From the NCBI RefSeq assembly GCF_000236705.1, contig NC_016599.1, forward strand, positions 2,542,001 to 2,606,000: a stretch of DNA of 64,000 nucleotides, given 5' to 3'. The notes under the pieces were generated by a model that was given only the letters and a program-made list of their open reading frames with translations, ran no database searches and had not been told where the DNA came from. The stretch comes from Owenweeksia hongkongensis DSM 17368 (GTDB lineage Bacteria > Bacteroidota > Bacteroidia > Flavobacteriales > Schleiferiaceae). Below, one piece after another: positions 42,905-51,859 of the stretch. Both the position numbers and the translations under genes were made by a program. Positions within the stretch are counted from its first letter, which is position 1. Every line of letters starts with the position of its first letter.

Positions 42905-44205
42905 TATACAAGTTAACGTCAATACTGATTTTTGCCTTTGCAATGTTTGGAACGGCATTGAGCCAAACCAGAGAAATAAAGGTTGATTTTAGTATAGACG
43001 GTTTTAGTAAGGGTGAGTATCATTACAGCACAGTAGAAGCCATAGAAGCTTCAAACAATCAAAGTTTTATAGGATTAACAGCTTTTAATAAAGAAGCCCA
43101 CTTACTGGGTGATTTATCTTTTCGCATTTATGCAATTGATGGATGGGAAGCTTGGCAAAGTATGGAACTGTATCATGAGGTAGAGCTTGAAGATAGAACC
43201 GTATTTGAAGCTGCACCTATTACTGTGTCTTTTGATAGCATACAGTTTAGAAGTAATCACATAACTGACAATGCATGGACGTTTCGTTTGTATTTCCCGC
43301 AAGGAAATGGGGAGGTTGAAATAGAAAATACGGGGAAGAAGTCGACAGCTGTTGCCGGATGCCCTCTACCAATTTATTGCTCGCGCTATTGCTGGGGAGA
43401 AAATGATTGTCCTGCGGATAGCACCCCTACCCCTACTGTCCCTACGCATCTAATAGTACATCATTCGGCAGGATTTAATACAAATACAAATTATAAGGAT
43501 GTGGTTTCATACTATTGGGATTTTCATGTAAACACCAATGGCTGGGATGATATTGGTTACAATTGGCTGGTAGACCCTAATGGGGTGATTTATGAAGGAC
43601 GAGGAAGCGGAGTTCAGGGTTCTCATTTTAGCTGCATGAACAGCTACACGTTGGGTATTTGTATGATTGGAAATTTTGAAAGCCAGGCTCCTACAGATAC
43701 ATCAATTGGAAGCTTACTAAATATATTGGCTTATGAAGCTAGCAATTTCAATATTGACCCAGATGGAATGAGCGTGCATTCTACCTCTCAACTCAATCTT
43801 TTTAACATCAGTTCACATAGAGATGGAAACTCCTCCACAGCACCAATCGGTTGCCCAAAAGGAACTACTTGTCCCGGGGATTCATTGTACAGTAAGTTAC
43901 CAGAAATTCGTCAGCGCTTAGCCTCAAAATCTTGCATGCAAGGTGTAAATATAGAAGAGAAAGAGTTAAGCGTTTGGGAAGTTTATCCAAATCCTGCTAA
44001 AGAAATAGTGGAGATAAAAGGAACTGAGGAAATAGTGGAGGTAAGCATTTTTGACCTTAGCGGAAAGGAGAAGGCTCTGGATATAAACTACACGAATTCT
44101 AGAGAGGCTAAAGTAAATGTGATTGAGCTGCAGGAAGGAATGTATTTGCTAAAAGTGAAAGGAGAAGACTCTGAAAGGATATTGAAATTGATGAAGAGCA
44201 AATAG
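42901..44205 (+). CDS. T9SS-secreted N-acetylmuramoyl-L-alanine amidase/PGRP-like protein
   Basis: This 434-residue protein uses a GTG start overlapping the previous stop (GTGA). A signal peptide (about 1-22) and an N-terminal beta domain precede a Cys-rich hinge (CPLPIYCSRYCWGENDCPAD in parts, about 151-173). The amidase_2/PGRP domain (about 178-345) has zinc ligands in IVHHSAG, SSHRDGN and CPGDS and the core GYNWLVDPNGVIYEGR. The T9SS sorting domain is WEVYPNPAKEI...GMYLLKVKG. It should cleave the stem-peptide amide of peptidoglycan outside the cell, perhaps against other bacteria. All three zinc ligands are present. Confidence 0.85.
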   Translation: MIYKLTSILIFAFAMFGTALSQTREIKVDFSIDGFSKGEYHYSTVEAIEASNNQSFIGLTAFNKEAHLLGDLSFRIYAIDGWEAWQSMELYHEVELEDRTVFEAAPITVSFDSIQFRSNHITDNAWTFRLYFPQGNGEVEIENTGKKSTAVAGCPLPIYCSRYCWGENDCPADSTPTPTVPTHLIVHHSAGFNTNTNYKDVVSYYWDFHVNTNGWDDIGYNWLVDPNGVIYEGRGSGVQGSHFSCMNSYTLGICMIGNFESQAPTDTSIGSLLNILAYEASNFNIDPDGMSVHSTSQLNLFNISSHRDGNSSTAPIGCPKGTTCPGDSLYSKLPEIRQRLASKSCMQGVNIEEKELSVWEVYPNPAKEIVEIKGTEEIVEVSIFDLSGKEKALDINYTNSREAKVNVIELQEGMYLLKVKGEDSERILKLMKSK

Positions 44206-44324
44206 GTTTTATCTACGAACAAAAAGTATGGAACGGCCTTAGATATAATGTAAATCGACTGATATTTATCAGTAGAAAATAAATCAACAAACTTTAATTT
44301 TAATCTCAGAATTTAAAAAAGAAC

Positions 44325-44807
44325 ATGACCATGGATCGAACCAATGCAATAGGATTAGACAAAGCAAAAACTGAAGAATTAGCAAAAGGACTAAATGATC
44401 TTTTGGCAAACTATTCTGTGTTTTACCAAAACACTAGAGGTTATCACTGGAATGTAAAAGGTGAGCAGTTTTTTGTGCTTCACGAAAAGTTTGAGGAATT
44501 GTACAATGATCAAAAGCTAAAGATTGATGAAATAGCTGAGCGTATTTTGACATTGGGACATACCCCAGAGCATAATTACACCAAATACGTTAAAGTGTCG
44601 CAAGTAAAGGAAAGTGGAAAGGTATCTGACGGAAATGCTTGTGTTGAAGGAATTTTGGCAGCTTTTAAGATTATCATCAGCATGCAGCGTGCTCTTTTAG
44701 ATCTATCTGGAGAGATAGGTGATGAAGGTACAAACTCACTTATGAGCGATTATATTACCGAGCAAGAAAAGCTTGTGTGGATGTATGCCGCGCATCAAAG
44801 CAAATAA
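44325..44807 (+). CDS. dps: Dps-like ferritin
   Basis: This 160-residue protein has the Dps signature: YHWNVKGEQFFVLHEKFEEL, with ferroxidase residues His, His, Asp and Glu spread over two helices (KIDEIAERILTLGHTP follows). Dps oxidises and stores iron with hydrogen peroxide and protects DNA in starved or oxidatively stressed cells. Length is normal and the active-site residues are intact. Its own terminator lies 29 bp downstream, so it is monocistronic. Confidence 0.92.
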   Translation: MTMDRTNAIGLDKAKTEELAKGLNDLLANYSVFYQNTRGYHWNVKGEQFFVLHEKFEELYNDQKLKIDEIAERILTLGHTPEHNYTKYVKVSQVKESGKVSDGNACVEGILAAFKIIISMQRALLDLSGEIGDEGTNSLMSDYITEQEKLVWMYAAHQSK

Positions 44808-44835
44808 AACAACATAATTTATTTTGATACTTTGG

Positions 44836-44863
44836 AAGCACCCTACATTTGAGGTGCTTTTTT
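44836..44863 (+). terminator. terminator after dps
   Basis: AAGCACC (44836-44842) and GGTGCTT (44853-44859) pair and are followed by a T-run, 28 bp beyond the dps stop and 12 bp before the start of the S4 gene. Confidence 0.8.
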
Positions 44864-44875
44864 ATTTACACATAT

Positions 44876-45085
44876 ATGAAAACATTCGAACTGAACGACC
44901 AAGAATTTATAGAGTTAAACCGCTTGCTAAAGACGCTGGGAATGGTAGGTACAGGGGGGGAAGCTAAAATTAGAATTAGCGATGGAGAAGCCTTACTAAA
45001 CGGTGAACCAGAAACGCAAGTAAGAAAGAAATTGCGCAGCGGAGATGTGATAGAATTTGGTGGAGAAAAAGTTTCCATTAAGTAA
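44876..45085 (+). CDS. S4-domain RNA-binding protein (YbcJ-like)
   Basis: This protein is 69 residues from the ATG at 44876; an earlier frame start lies inside the terminator. The whole protein is one S4 fold: FIELNRLLKTLGMVGTGGEA, then KIRISDGEALLNGEPETQVR and KKLRSGDVIEFGG. It belongs to the small stand-alone YbcJ/YaaA-like S4 group that binds structured RNA, possibly rRNA. It is 2 bp from the glycosyltransferase gene. Confidence 0.8.
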   Translation: MKTFELNDQEFIELNRLLKTLGMVGTGGEAKIRISDGEALLNGEPETQVRKKLRSGDVIEFGGEKVSIK

Positions 45086-45087
45086 AA

Positions 45088-46911
45088 ATGAAGCGTGGCG
45101 CATACATACTGCTATTCTTAATATTAGCGCTTGCGGCAGCTCTTAGGTTCTATCATGTTTCAGACATTCCCTTTACGCATGATGAGTTTAGCGCAGTAAA
45201 CAGAACACATTTCGACAACTTTTCAGACCTCATAGAAAAAGGTGTAGAAGTAGATTTTCACCCGGCAGGTGTGCAAGTATTTTTATACTACTGGACCATG
45301 CTTGGTGGTGAAGGAGAAGTGTGGGTAAAGGTTCCTTTCATCCTTTCGGGGATATTGGCGGTGGGGCTGCTGTTTGTTTTAGCAAAAAAAAGATTTGGAA
45401 CATCCACGGCCGTAGTGTCTTCTACCCTTTTAGCTACGGTTTCTTACAGTATGTATTATGGGCAAATTGCAAGGCCGTATGTGTCGGGAGTGTTTTTGGT
45501 GTTGTTGCTTTTCCTGTTTTGGCAAAACATAGTTTATGAAAAAAGCCAAAAATTAAGGGATTACATAGGCTTAGCGGTAGCCTTGGCACTCTGTGCTTAT
45601 AACCATCATTTTAGTGCCGTACAGGCAGCGGTAATTGCTGTAAGTGGAATATTTATGGTGGAGGCTAATCAAAGGAAGAAATACTTCTTAGCCTTAGTAG
45701 CATCATTGATTTTATATGCACCCAACTTGCCCATCTTTTGGGTACAGATTCAAAAAGGCGGAGTAGGTGGAGCGGATGGTTGGTTAGGGGCTCCAGAGTC
45801 AGATTTCTTTATTCATTATGTCAAGTATATCTTCAATTTTTCATGGTGGGTGTATATTCCTGTAGCCATACTTTTTGTTGCTAGTTTTTTTGGGAAGAAA
45901 GGAAAACTCGGAACTCGCGGACTTATGGTTCTTTGGTTTGCCATTCCATTTACCATTGGTTTTGCTTACTCACATTTAGTAAATCCTATCCTTCAGGTAT
46001 CGGTTCTAATCTTTGCTTTTCCTTTTTTGTTGCTGGCATTATTTGGTGGTTTAGCCAAAATGGACTACAAAAAAGAGCTCGTACTTTTTGTTGTATTAGC
46101 GAGCGTATGCGTGTATTCCACGATTTACCAAAGACAGTATTATCAGCTCTTTTATAATTCATCTTATGATCAAATTGTAAAAGAAACCATGGATTTGGAT
46201 GATGCGGGAACACTTCATTTTATCAATTCGCATCCAGAAATAAACGCTCATTATGAAAAGGTATATGGTGCAAAAGGAAAGTATGAATGGATAGAAAATG
46301 GATATAATAGAGAGAGCTTGAAGGAGAAGCTAAATCAATCTACGGATCAATATTTGACCTATGGTTATGTATCAAGTGCTGACCCGGTGCTGATGAATAT
46401 AATGGCTAATTATTTTCCCTACATGGAGCGAGAAGTAAATTATGACAATGGTAGTTTTTACGCCTTAGCGAAAAGCGGAAAAGAAAAACTATACAGCAGT
46501 GAACGTTGTAGGTACAAAGAACAATTACGGATAGAGCACGAGTGGATACCCATATTTAATGGAAATCTGGATGAACTAATAGAAACTACAGACAATGTGA
46601 TTGACGGGAATGTGATTATAGATAGCACTGCAGGAACTGGAGAACTGCATTGGGTATGGCAAGCTACCGATGAACAGGGAAAAGTTTTAGACTGGCGAGC
46701 AGAAAAAGTAGATTTATCAAAAAACAGGAATGAAACAACTACTTCTTTCTTTAGTGTGAGGGTGCGCGATACAAACGTTCCAATTAAGGGAAGCAAAGTG
46801 CAAATTATGCTTTGGAACATGGGAAAGAGGAAGATATATATGAACCATGCCTGCTTAAAAATACGAGAAGGAAACCCTTTGCTTTATGGCCTTCAACATG
46901 AGCTGAAATAA
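45088..46911 (+). CDS. GT-C fold membrane glycosyltransferase (ArnT/PMT-like)
   Basis: This 607-residue protein has about ten to twelve N-terminal membrane segments (about 5-400) and a soluble C-terminal part (about 400-607). The first loop contains TLPFTHDEFS-like IPFTHDEFSAVNR (residues about 28-40), whose His-Asp-Glu is the acidic catalytic motif of GT-C enzymes that use lipid-linked sugars. It probably transfers a sugar from a polyprenyl phosphate to a surface glycan or protein in the periplasm. It ends at a strong terminator shared with the convergent oxidoreductase gene. Confidence 0.75.
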   Translation: MKRGAYILLFLILALAAALRFYHVSDIPFTHDEFSAVNRTHFDNFSDLIEKGVEVDFHPAGVQVFLYYWTMLGGEGEVWVKVPFILSGILAVGLLFVLAKKRFGTSTAVVSSTLLATVSYSMYYGQIARPYVSGVFLVLLLFLFWQNIVYEKSQKLRDYIGLAVALALCAYNHHFSAVQAAVIAVSGIFMVEANQRKKYFLALVASLILYAPNLPIFWVQIQKGGVGGADGWLGAPESDFFIHYVKYIFNFSWWVYIPVAILFVASFFGKKGKLGTRGLMVLWFAIPFTIGFAYSHLVNPILQVSVLIFAFPFLLLALFGGLAKMDYKKELVLFVVLASVCVYSTIYQRQYYQLFYNSSYDQIVKETMDLDDAGTLHFINSHPEINAHYEKVYGAKGKYEWIENGYNRESLKEKLNQSTDQYLTYGYVSSADPVLMNIMANYFPYMEREVNYDNGSFYALAKSGKEKLYSSERCRYKEQLRIEHEWIPIFNGNLDELIETTDNVIDGNVIIDSTAGTGELHWVWQATDEQGKVLDWRAEKVDLSKNRNETTTSFFSVRVRDTNVPIKGSKVQIMLWNMGKRKIYMNHACLKIREGNPLLYGLQHELK

Positions 46912-46912
46912 G

Positions 46913-46945
46913 AAGCGAGTCCACTTTTGGACTCGCTTTAGAAGA
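46913..46945. terminator. terminator between convergent genes
   Basis: AAGCGAGTCC and GGACTCGCTT form a 10-bp stem with an ACTTTT loop (46913-46938). It ends the glycosyltransferase unit and may also serve the convergent oxidoreductase gene. Confidence 0.75.
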
Positions 46946-46957
46946 GTGTTTTTTTAA

Positions 46958-48109
46958 TTAAATTATAATGGGCTCTTTTTGCTCTAAGACTTCAGGAACC
47001 GTTTCTTCGGCCAAACCAAAACTTAAAGTCATACCAGCACCTCCTAAGCCATTTACTATAGTTACACCCGCTTCAGGATGATATACAAATTCAGTTGCCC
47101 CGTCTGTCATTTTAGCATAAATTCCTTGCCAGTGTTCACTTATCCTGGCCTCTACGGGTTCTACCATTTTATGAAAATAGCTTAGTATCTTTTCATTAAT
47201 ATGCTCGCGATTAAAGGGGTCATGCGTTTGCGCATATTCATGAGAATCTCCTATAATTATTTCTCCTAAACCATTTTGGGATGCCATTACATGGATTCCA
47301 TATTTTACATAATAAGGCATTTGCTTTTGCACGCGTTCTTTTAAAGGCAATAGGGATTTACACTCTTGAAAAGCCTGATAATGTAATAAGGTCAAACCTC
47401 CACTAATAGCTGGCCCCAATCTCCAATCATTGGGTTGAGGTAAAGTGCGCATCATTTGTAATTTACACTTGGTTATGGAGGTTTTACTATAAACTTCAGG
47501 GTACAGCACTTCAAAATCGGCACCAGTGCAAACTAGAATATGTTCTGCTTCAAAACAAAAATCAGCACTCCAGGCCTTTCCTGACTCTACCTTTTGTATG
47601 GGGCGATTCCACAAAAACTCTACGCCATATTTGTCGTTGAGATATTGAGGAATTTTAGCAATAGCTTCCCTAGGGTCTACAATCAATTCTGTAGCAGAAA
47701 ACAATCCTCCTAAGAAACCTTCGGACTTTGCTGCTTTGCTATATTCTTTAAGATTATCAGGACTTACCCATTCCAGCTTATATGCGCTGTTTTGATGTAA
47801 TTCATAGAACTCCTGAAGAAGTGCTAGCTCATCCTCTTCATATGCAAGACATATGGAGCCAACAGAATCATTAAAAATTTGAGTTTCATTGGCAATATCG
47901 GCCCAAATTTGTCTGGAAATCAACGCTCGATTTAAAAGTTTACCGGCTGGCTGTCCGATGGGCCATACCATACCAAAATTTCTAACCGAAGCACCTACCG
48001 CTCTTGAATCGCGATCAACCACAGTTACATTTTTTCCACGCTTTGCAAACGCTAGGGCATGGGCCAATCCAACTATACCCGCACCTATTACCAAAACATC
48101 ACTTTTCAT
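46958..48109 (-). CDS. TIGR03364-type FAD-dependent oxidoreductase (phosphonate-linked amine oxidase)
   Basis: This protein is about 383 residues from the ATG at 48109. ATGs at 48115 and 48181 are also in frame, but the family starts close to the FAD motif. The FAD site is DVLVIGAGIVGLAHALAFA near the N-terminus, with FGMVWPIGQPAG and the C-terminal TIVNGLGGAGMTLSFGLAEE segment typical of DAO-superfamily amine oxidases. TIGR03364 members are known to sit next to phosphonatase-like HADs (TIGR03351), and an aminophosphonate oxidative deaminase role has been proposed for them. That partner is 1.6 kb away (49692-50417) here. It is divergent from the XRE-cupin regulator with 17-bp dyads between them. 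It would make the aldehyde that the HAD cleaves. Confidence 0.8.
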   Translation of the reverse strand: MKSDVLVIGAGIVGLAHALAFAKRGKNVTVVDRDSRAVGASVRNFGMVWPIGQPAGKLLNRALISRQIWADIANETQIFNDSVGSICLAYEEDELALLQEFYELHQNSAYKLEWVSPDNLKEYSKAAKSEGFLGGLFSATELIVDPREAIAKIPQYLNDKYGVEFLWNRPIQKVESGKAWSADFCFEAEHILVCTGADFEVLYPEVYSKTSITKCKLQMMRTLPQPNDWRLGPAISGGLTLLHYQAFQECKSLLPLKERVQKQMPYYVKYGIHVMASQNGLGEIIIGDSHEYAQTHDPFNREHINEKILSYFHKMVEPVEARISEHWQGIYAKMTDGATEFVYHPEAGVTIVNGLGGAGMTLSFGLAEETVPEVLEQKEPIII

Positions 48110-48224
48110 GTCCATATTATTAATGCTATACATGTTGCAATAGTCAGTACGATTGCACATAATTTTAAACGGATAAACCAATTGCTTGTCATAGCTAATC
48201 TTTTGAGCAAAAGAAAAGTACTAA

Positions 48225-48293
48225 GTTTACTATTACTACACTTTAATGTTAAAATTAAGTTATTTTGGAAATATTTGTTTACTATTAATAAAC
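48225..48293. promoter_or_regulatory. 17-bp dyads between oxidoreductase and regulator genes
   Basis: GTTTACTATTAATAAAC (48277-48293) is a near-perfect palindrome (7 of 8 pairs) between the divergent genes, and GTTTACTATTACTACAC (48225-48241) is a second, weaker copy. Very similar 17-mers lie at 50436-50452 and 60249-60265, before the other units of the same locus. The XRE-cupin protein encoded next to this site is the natural candidate to bind it. Confidence 0.55.
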
Positions 48294-48377
48294 TAAACTA
48301 GGCATTGGCATTAAGCAGATTGAAATATTTAGATGTAAGTTTGTTGCACTTTATTCTAAACCCACAATAAGATTTAG

Positions 48378-48959
48378 ATGAACGAAAAACTACTTCTACA
48401 AATAGCTAGGAAGTTAAAAGAGGTAAGAAAAATAAATGGCCTTACAGTGCAAGCCGTAGCTGAGCGGGCAGATGTTAGTAAAGGACTTATCTCAAAAATC
48501 GAAAATGGTAGAACCATACCTAGTTTACCCGTACTACTTTCTATAATAGGAGGACTCGAAACTAATGCCGAGGACTTTTTTCATGGATTTGGGAATGGGG
48601 AGCCACATCAAGATGTAAGGGTTATAAAGAAGTCAGAGTATGATCCTTTTGAAAAAGAGGAAGCCGAAGGTTTTTTCTATCATCACATTACTACTACAGA
48701 AATAGATAAGCTTACGCTGGAATGTGTAATGCTAACCTTAAAACCTGGTGCTAAGCGCGAAAAGGTAGTAACCGATGCTTATGAGTATAAATACATTTTG
48801 AGTGGTAATGTGACTTATCTTATAGGTGAAGATGAGTATGAGCTTGAAGCGGGAGACTCGTTATATTTTAATGGAAGAATTCCACATGTACCGGAGAATA
48901 GAGGTACTGAGGATACTGTAATGCTCATTGTATATTTATTTGATCATAGTCCATCATGA
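48378..48959 (+). CDS. XRE-cupin transcriptional regulator
   Basis: This 193-residue protein has an XRE helix-turn-helix (about 8-62: VQAVAERADVSKGLISKIEN with RTIPSLPVLLSI) and a C-terminal cupin (about 105-190: YEYKYILSGNVTYLIGEDEY and LEAGDSLYFNGRIPHVPEN). This is the architecture of small-molecule-responsive local regulators. It is encoded divergently from the FAD oxidoreductase and overlaps the HAD gene by 4 bp (ATGA). It probably binds the 17-bp dyads found before all main units of the phosphonate locus, with an aminophosphonate or its aldehyde as effector. Whether it represses or activates is unknown. Confidence 0.85.
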   Translation: MNEKLLLQIARKLKEVRKINGLTVQAVAERADVSKGLISKIENGRTIPSLPVLLSIIGGLETNAEDFFHGFGNGEPHQDVRVIKKSEYDPFEKEEAEGFFYHHITTTEIDKLTLECVMLTLKPGAKREKVVTDAYEYKYILSGNVTYLIGEDEYELEAGDSLYFNGRIPHVPENRGTEDTVMLIVYLFDHSPS

Positions 48960-49639
48960 GTCGTTTAATTGTTTTTGACATTGATGGCACCCTTACCAAA
49001 ACCAATGCTATTGATGAAAAATGCTTCACTCGCACGGTAAAACAATTAGCCACCACAAGAAAGTTTAAGTTTTCGTTTAATGAAAAGTGGCACTTTACTG
49101 ATTCATACATAGCCTTTCAACTGGCTATGGCACAAAACAATGATTCATTTTCAGAACAAGAATTCAAACGGCAGTTTTTGATAAACCTGAGATTGGAAGC
49201 TGAAAGCACAAAGTTTGAAGCCGCAGAGGGTGCTCAATCACTTTTGAAGGAATTAAAGAAAAACGAAATACCTTATGCTTTGGCAACTGGCTGCTGGCGT
49301 AAATCTGCAGAAATAAAATTAAGAGCAGCAGGCTTTCCTTTGCCAAAAGTGCCAATGGCTACATCAGATAAATATTTCACCAGAGATGAAATTGTAACCC
49401 AGGCCATAGTGGCATCACAGCGTCATTACAAAAAGGAATTTACTGATGTAGTATATGTAGGGGATGGCTACTGGGATTTGGTTACTTGTAAAAAGTTAAA
49501 CCTTCGTTTTGTTGGTGTAGACCCTGAGAAAAACTTGAAGAAAGCTCTTTTACTAAAAGATTATTTGGCTTTATCCAAGTACCCGGATTTAACTTCATTT
49601 TTACAGCTTGTGGAAACAGCAAGGGTTCCAGAGATATAA
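48956..49639 (+). CDS. HAD-superfamily hydrolase, coupled to the regulator
   Basis: This 227-residue HAD protein has motif I FDIDGTLTKT (8-17), an inserted helical cap (about 30-85), motif II around ALATGCWRKS near residue 105, and motif IV VVYVGDGYWDL near residue 163. It is a phosphatase-like member, since it has the DxDGT motif, unlike the DMAGT of the nearby phosphonatase-like protein. Its start overlaps the XRE-cupin stop by 4 bp, so it is made with the regulator. A dephosphorylation step on the same substrate family, or removal of a by-product, is a reasonable guess. Substrate unknown. Confidence 0.75.
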   Translation: MSRLIVFDIDGTLTKTNAIDEKCFTRTVKQLATTRKFKFSFNEKWHFTDSYIAFQLAMAQNNDSFSEQEFKRQFLINLRLEAESTKFEAAEGAQSLLKELKKNEIPYALATGCWRKSAEIKLRAAGFPLPKVPMATSDKYFTRDEIVTQAIVASQRHYKKEFTDVVYVGDGYWDLVTCKKLNLRFVGVDPEKNLKKALLLKDYLALSKYPDLTSFLQLVETARVPEI

Positions 49640-49641
49640 AT

Positions 49642-49666
49642 GAAAAAAGCCCGCAAAATGGCGGGC
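49642..49666 (-). terminator. terminator for the phosphonatase-like gene
   Basis: GCCCGC (49649-49654) and GCGGGC (49661-49666) pair. On the minus strand a TTTTTTCATTT tail follows, 26 bp after the stop of the gene at 49692-50417. It lies 3 bp beyond the convergent HAD gene. Confidence 0.7.
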
Positions 49667-49691
49667 TCTCGATCATCACATCTATCCAAAA

Positions 49692-50417
49692 TTAAACAAT
49701 CACTTCGTTGTTTATATAATTTTTAATACCGCGTAAATCTTCTATCAAATCGGTATTTTCTATTGCTTGTAATTGAGCCTTAGTATGAGTCCCGTTCAAA
49801 ATACCAAGGTTTACTCCTGCCCCTGCTGCTTTACCAGCTTCTAAATCAGAAGGAGTATCCCCTATTTTTAAAACTTGTTTTACATCATTGATTCCTAATT
49901 TTTTCATGGCAAGAAAAATCATGTCTGGTGCTGGTCGGCCATTTTCTACATCATCACTGCAAAGCGAACAATTGATAATTCCTTGACCGTTGGCTAGATG
50001 ATTGTCATCTAAGCCTTTATTCCATCCAAGCTGTGCAAGAATTACATCTGTAATTTCTCGGTAAAAACCAGTGGTGAGGGCTATTTTTACTCCTTTCTCA
50101 CGAAGCCATTGAAATGTTTCTTCAGCAAAAGGCTGCGGCTGGGCGGGATGTTTTTTATAATGATTTTCAAGTATTTGCTTAAATAGTGCGTAATTTTCAT
50201 CTACCCTTTTTCGGTAGTCAGGATGATCTTTTCCAATGACCTCAGCCCAAAGGGTTTCAAACACAAAATATTTACTCCACCCTTGAACTGCCAGTATACG
50301 TTCTTCACTGATCTGCAAACCAGCTTGCACAAGAGATTCAGCAAAGCAATTTTCCACTTCTTTGTTATCTCTTACGGTCGTTCCTGCCATGTCAAGCACT
50401 GCAAGTTTAATATCCAT
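49692..50417 (-). CDS. phosphonatase-like HAD hydrolase (TIGR03351 type)
   Basis: This 241-residue protein has the distinctive phosphonatase motif I DMAGT (9-13), in place of DxDGT, a cap lysine in QGWSKYF (Lys49) positioned like the Schiff-base lysine of PhnX, and Arg161 in NGRPAPDMIF where most HADs have Lys. Motif IV is IGDTPSDLEAG (185-195). These three features are the ones that define the PhnX-like TIGR03351 group, which should cleave the C-P bond of phosphonoacetaldehyde or its 1-hydroxy form. It is divergent from the DUF5690 carrier with a shared 17-bp dyad between them. No PhnW-like transaminase is nearby, as is usual for this group; the FAD oxidoreductase would supply the aldehyde. 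Confidence 0.88.
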   Translation of the reverse strand: MDIKLAVLDMAGTTVRDNKEVENCFAESLVQAGLQISEERILAVQGWSKYFVFETLWAEVIGKDHPDYRKRVDENYALFKQILENHYKKHPAQPQPFAEETFQWLREKGVKIALTTGFYREITDVILAQLGWNKGLDDNHLANGQGIINCSLCSDDVENGRPAPDMIFLAMKKLGINDVKQVLKIGDTPSDLEAGKAAGAGVNLGILNGTHTKAQLQAIENTDLIEDLRGIKNYINNEVIV

Positions 50418-50435
50418 CTTTCAGAATTTATTGTT

Positions 50436-50515
50436 GTTTACAATTAAGAAACAAAAGTAGTAGTATTGGTCAAAATTCGACATTAAGTTCCTGTTAAGTT
50501 TTACCATTTGTAAAC
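50436..50515. promoter_or_regulatory. 17-bp dyads between phosphonatase-like and DUF5690 genes
   Basis: GTTTACAATTAAGAAAC (50436-50452) matches 15 of 17 positions of the dyad at 48277. A second site, TTTTACCATTTGTAAAC (50499-50515), matches 13 of 17 and is itself a palindrome at six of eight pairs. Both lie in the 149-bp divergent promoter region. Confidence 0.5.
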
Positions 50516-50566
50516 TTTTACACACTTGTTCAGCCTAGTTTTGTAAACCAATTTTAGAAGAACAGG

Positions 50567-51859
50567 ATGATTCAAAAGTATCTCAACAGAAGCTCTATTT
50601 TATTTACAAGCTGGGCCTCTCTAGCTGCCTTCTCCACCTATTTTGCTATGTATGCTTTTCGTAAACCGTTTAGTGCAGGCACCTTTGATGGGTTAGAGTT
50701 TTACGGAATGGACTATAAGATAGTTCTCATCATAGCGCAGGTTTTAGGATACATGCTTTCAAAGTTTAGCGGTATTAAGCTGGTTTCTGAGCTGAAACCA
50801 TCGCACCGAATTAGTTTCTTGCTTATTCTTATAGGAATTGCCCAACTGGCATTGTTACTTTTCGCAATCACACCCTTCCCATACAGTTTTATTTGGCTTT
50901 TTGTTAATGGTCTTCCATTGGGTATGATTTGGGGAATTGTCTTTAGCTTTTTAGAAGGTAGAAAGTTTACTGAACTTCTAGGAGCCGGCCTCAGCGTTAG
51001 TTTTATCGTTTCATCGGGAGTTGTAAAAAATACCGGACGTTGGCTTATTATGGACTTTGGGGTTTCAGACTTTTGGATGCCATTTTATACAGGGCTCTTA
51101 TACTTACCTTTACTTCTTGCAGGTGCATGGATGTTGAGTAAAATTCCTGCGCCCAAGGCTGATGATGTAGCGCTTAGAAGTGCAAGAAAGCCTATGGATA
51201 GAAAGCAAAGACTAGCCTTCTTCAAAAAGCATGCACTGGGGCTTTCAGTATTAATATTCATTTACATGGCTATGACGGCCTATCGTGACTTTAGAGACAA
51301 CTTTGCTGTAGAAATATGGCAAGGCTTGGGATACGCATCTCAGCCGGAGCTATTGAGCCTCACTGAAATTCCAATTGCTATTATCACCTTAGTAATTACC
51401 GCCTCATTAGTTGTTGTAAAAAATAACACTAAAGCACTTAGAATAAATTTTATAGCAATATTATTTGGGGGCGTGATTGCAGGTGTTTCTACCTGGCTAC
51501 TTCAATTGCAATTAATATCTCCCATCCTTTGGATGACCGGTATAGGCTTTGGGCTTTATTTAGGCTACACTATGTTCAATACTATGCTCTTTGATAGATT
51601 GATTGCCACAATTAAGGAAAGTGCTAACGTAGGCTTTCTCATATATCTGGCAGATTCTTTCGGGTATATGGGTAGCGTAGGGTTATTGCTTTATAAAAAC
51701 TTTGGAGCGCCTTCTATCAATTGGCTTTCTTTTACTGTAGGTTTGAGTTATGCCTTTAGTATTATTACCATCCTTTCCGCTAGTTTTTGTCTTCTGTACT
51801 TTAAAAAAAAGACCAGCAGAAAAGTTGAAGAATTGCAAGGTAAAATGGTGCTGTCGTAA
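50567..51859 (+). CDS. DUF5690 membrane carrier (MFS-like)
   Basis: This 430-residue protein has about twelve membrane segments in two halves and an MFS-like look. The N-terminal ASLAAFSTYFAMYAFRKPFS segment and the TAYRDFRDNFAVEIWQGLGY loop in the middle mark the DUF5690 family. The AYRKPF-like motif also resembles sugar-phosphate transporters of the OPA group. In this locus it is divergent from the phosphonatase-like gene with a shared dyad, so import of an organophosphonate or organophosphate across the inner membrane is a good guess. Not proven for the family. Confidence 0.8.
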   Translation: MIQKYLNRSSILFTSWASLAAFSTYFAMYAFRKPFSAGTFDGLEFYGMDYKIVLIIAQVLGYMLSKFSGIKLVSELKPSHRISFLLILIGIAQLALLLFAITPFPYSFIWLFVNGLPLGMIWGIVFSFLEGRKFTELLGAGLSVSFIVSSGVVKNTGRWLIMDFGVSDFWMPFYTGLLYLPLLLAGAWMLSKIPAPKADDVALRSARKPMDRKQRLAFFKKHALGLSVLIFIYMAMTAYRDFRDNFAVEIWQGLGYASQPELLSLTEIPIAIITLVITASLVVVKNNTKALRINFIAILFGGVIAGVSTWLLQLQLISPILWMTGIGFGLYLGYTMFNTMLFDRLIATIKESANVGFLIYLADSFGYMGSVGLLLYKNFGAPSINWLSFTVGLSYAFSIITILSASFCLLYFKKKTSRKVEELQGKMVLS

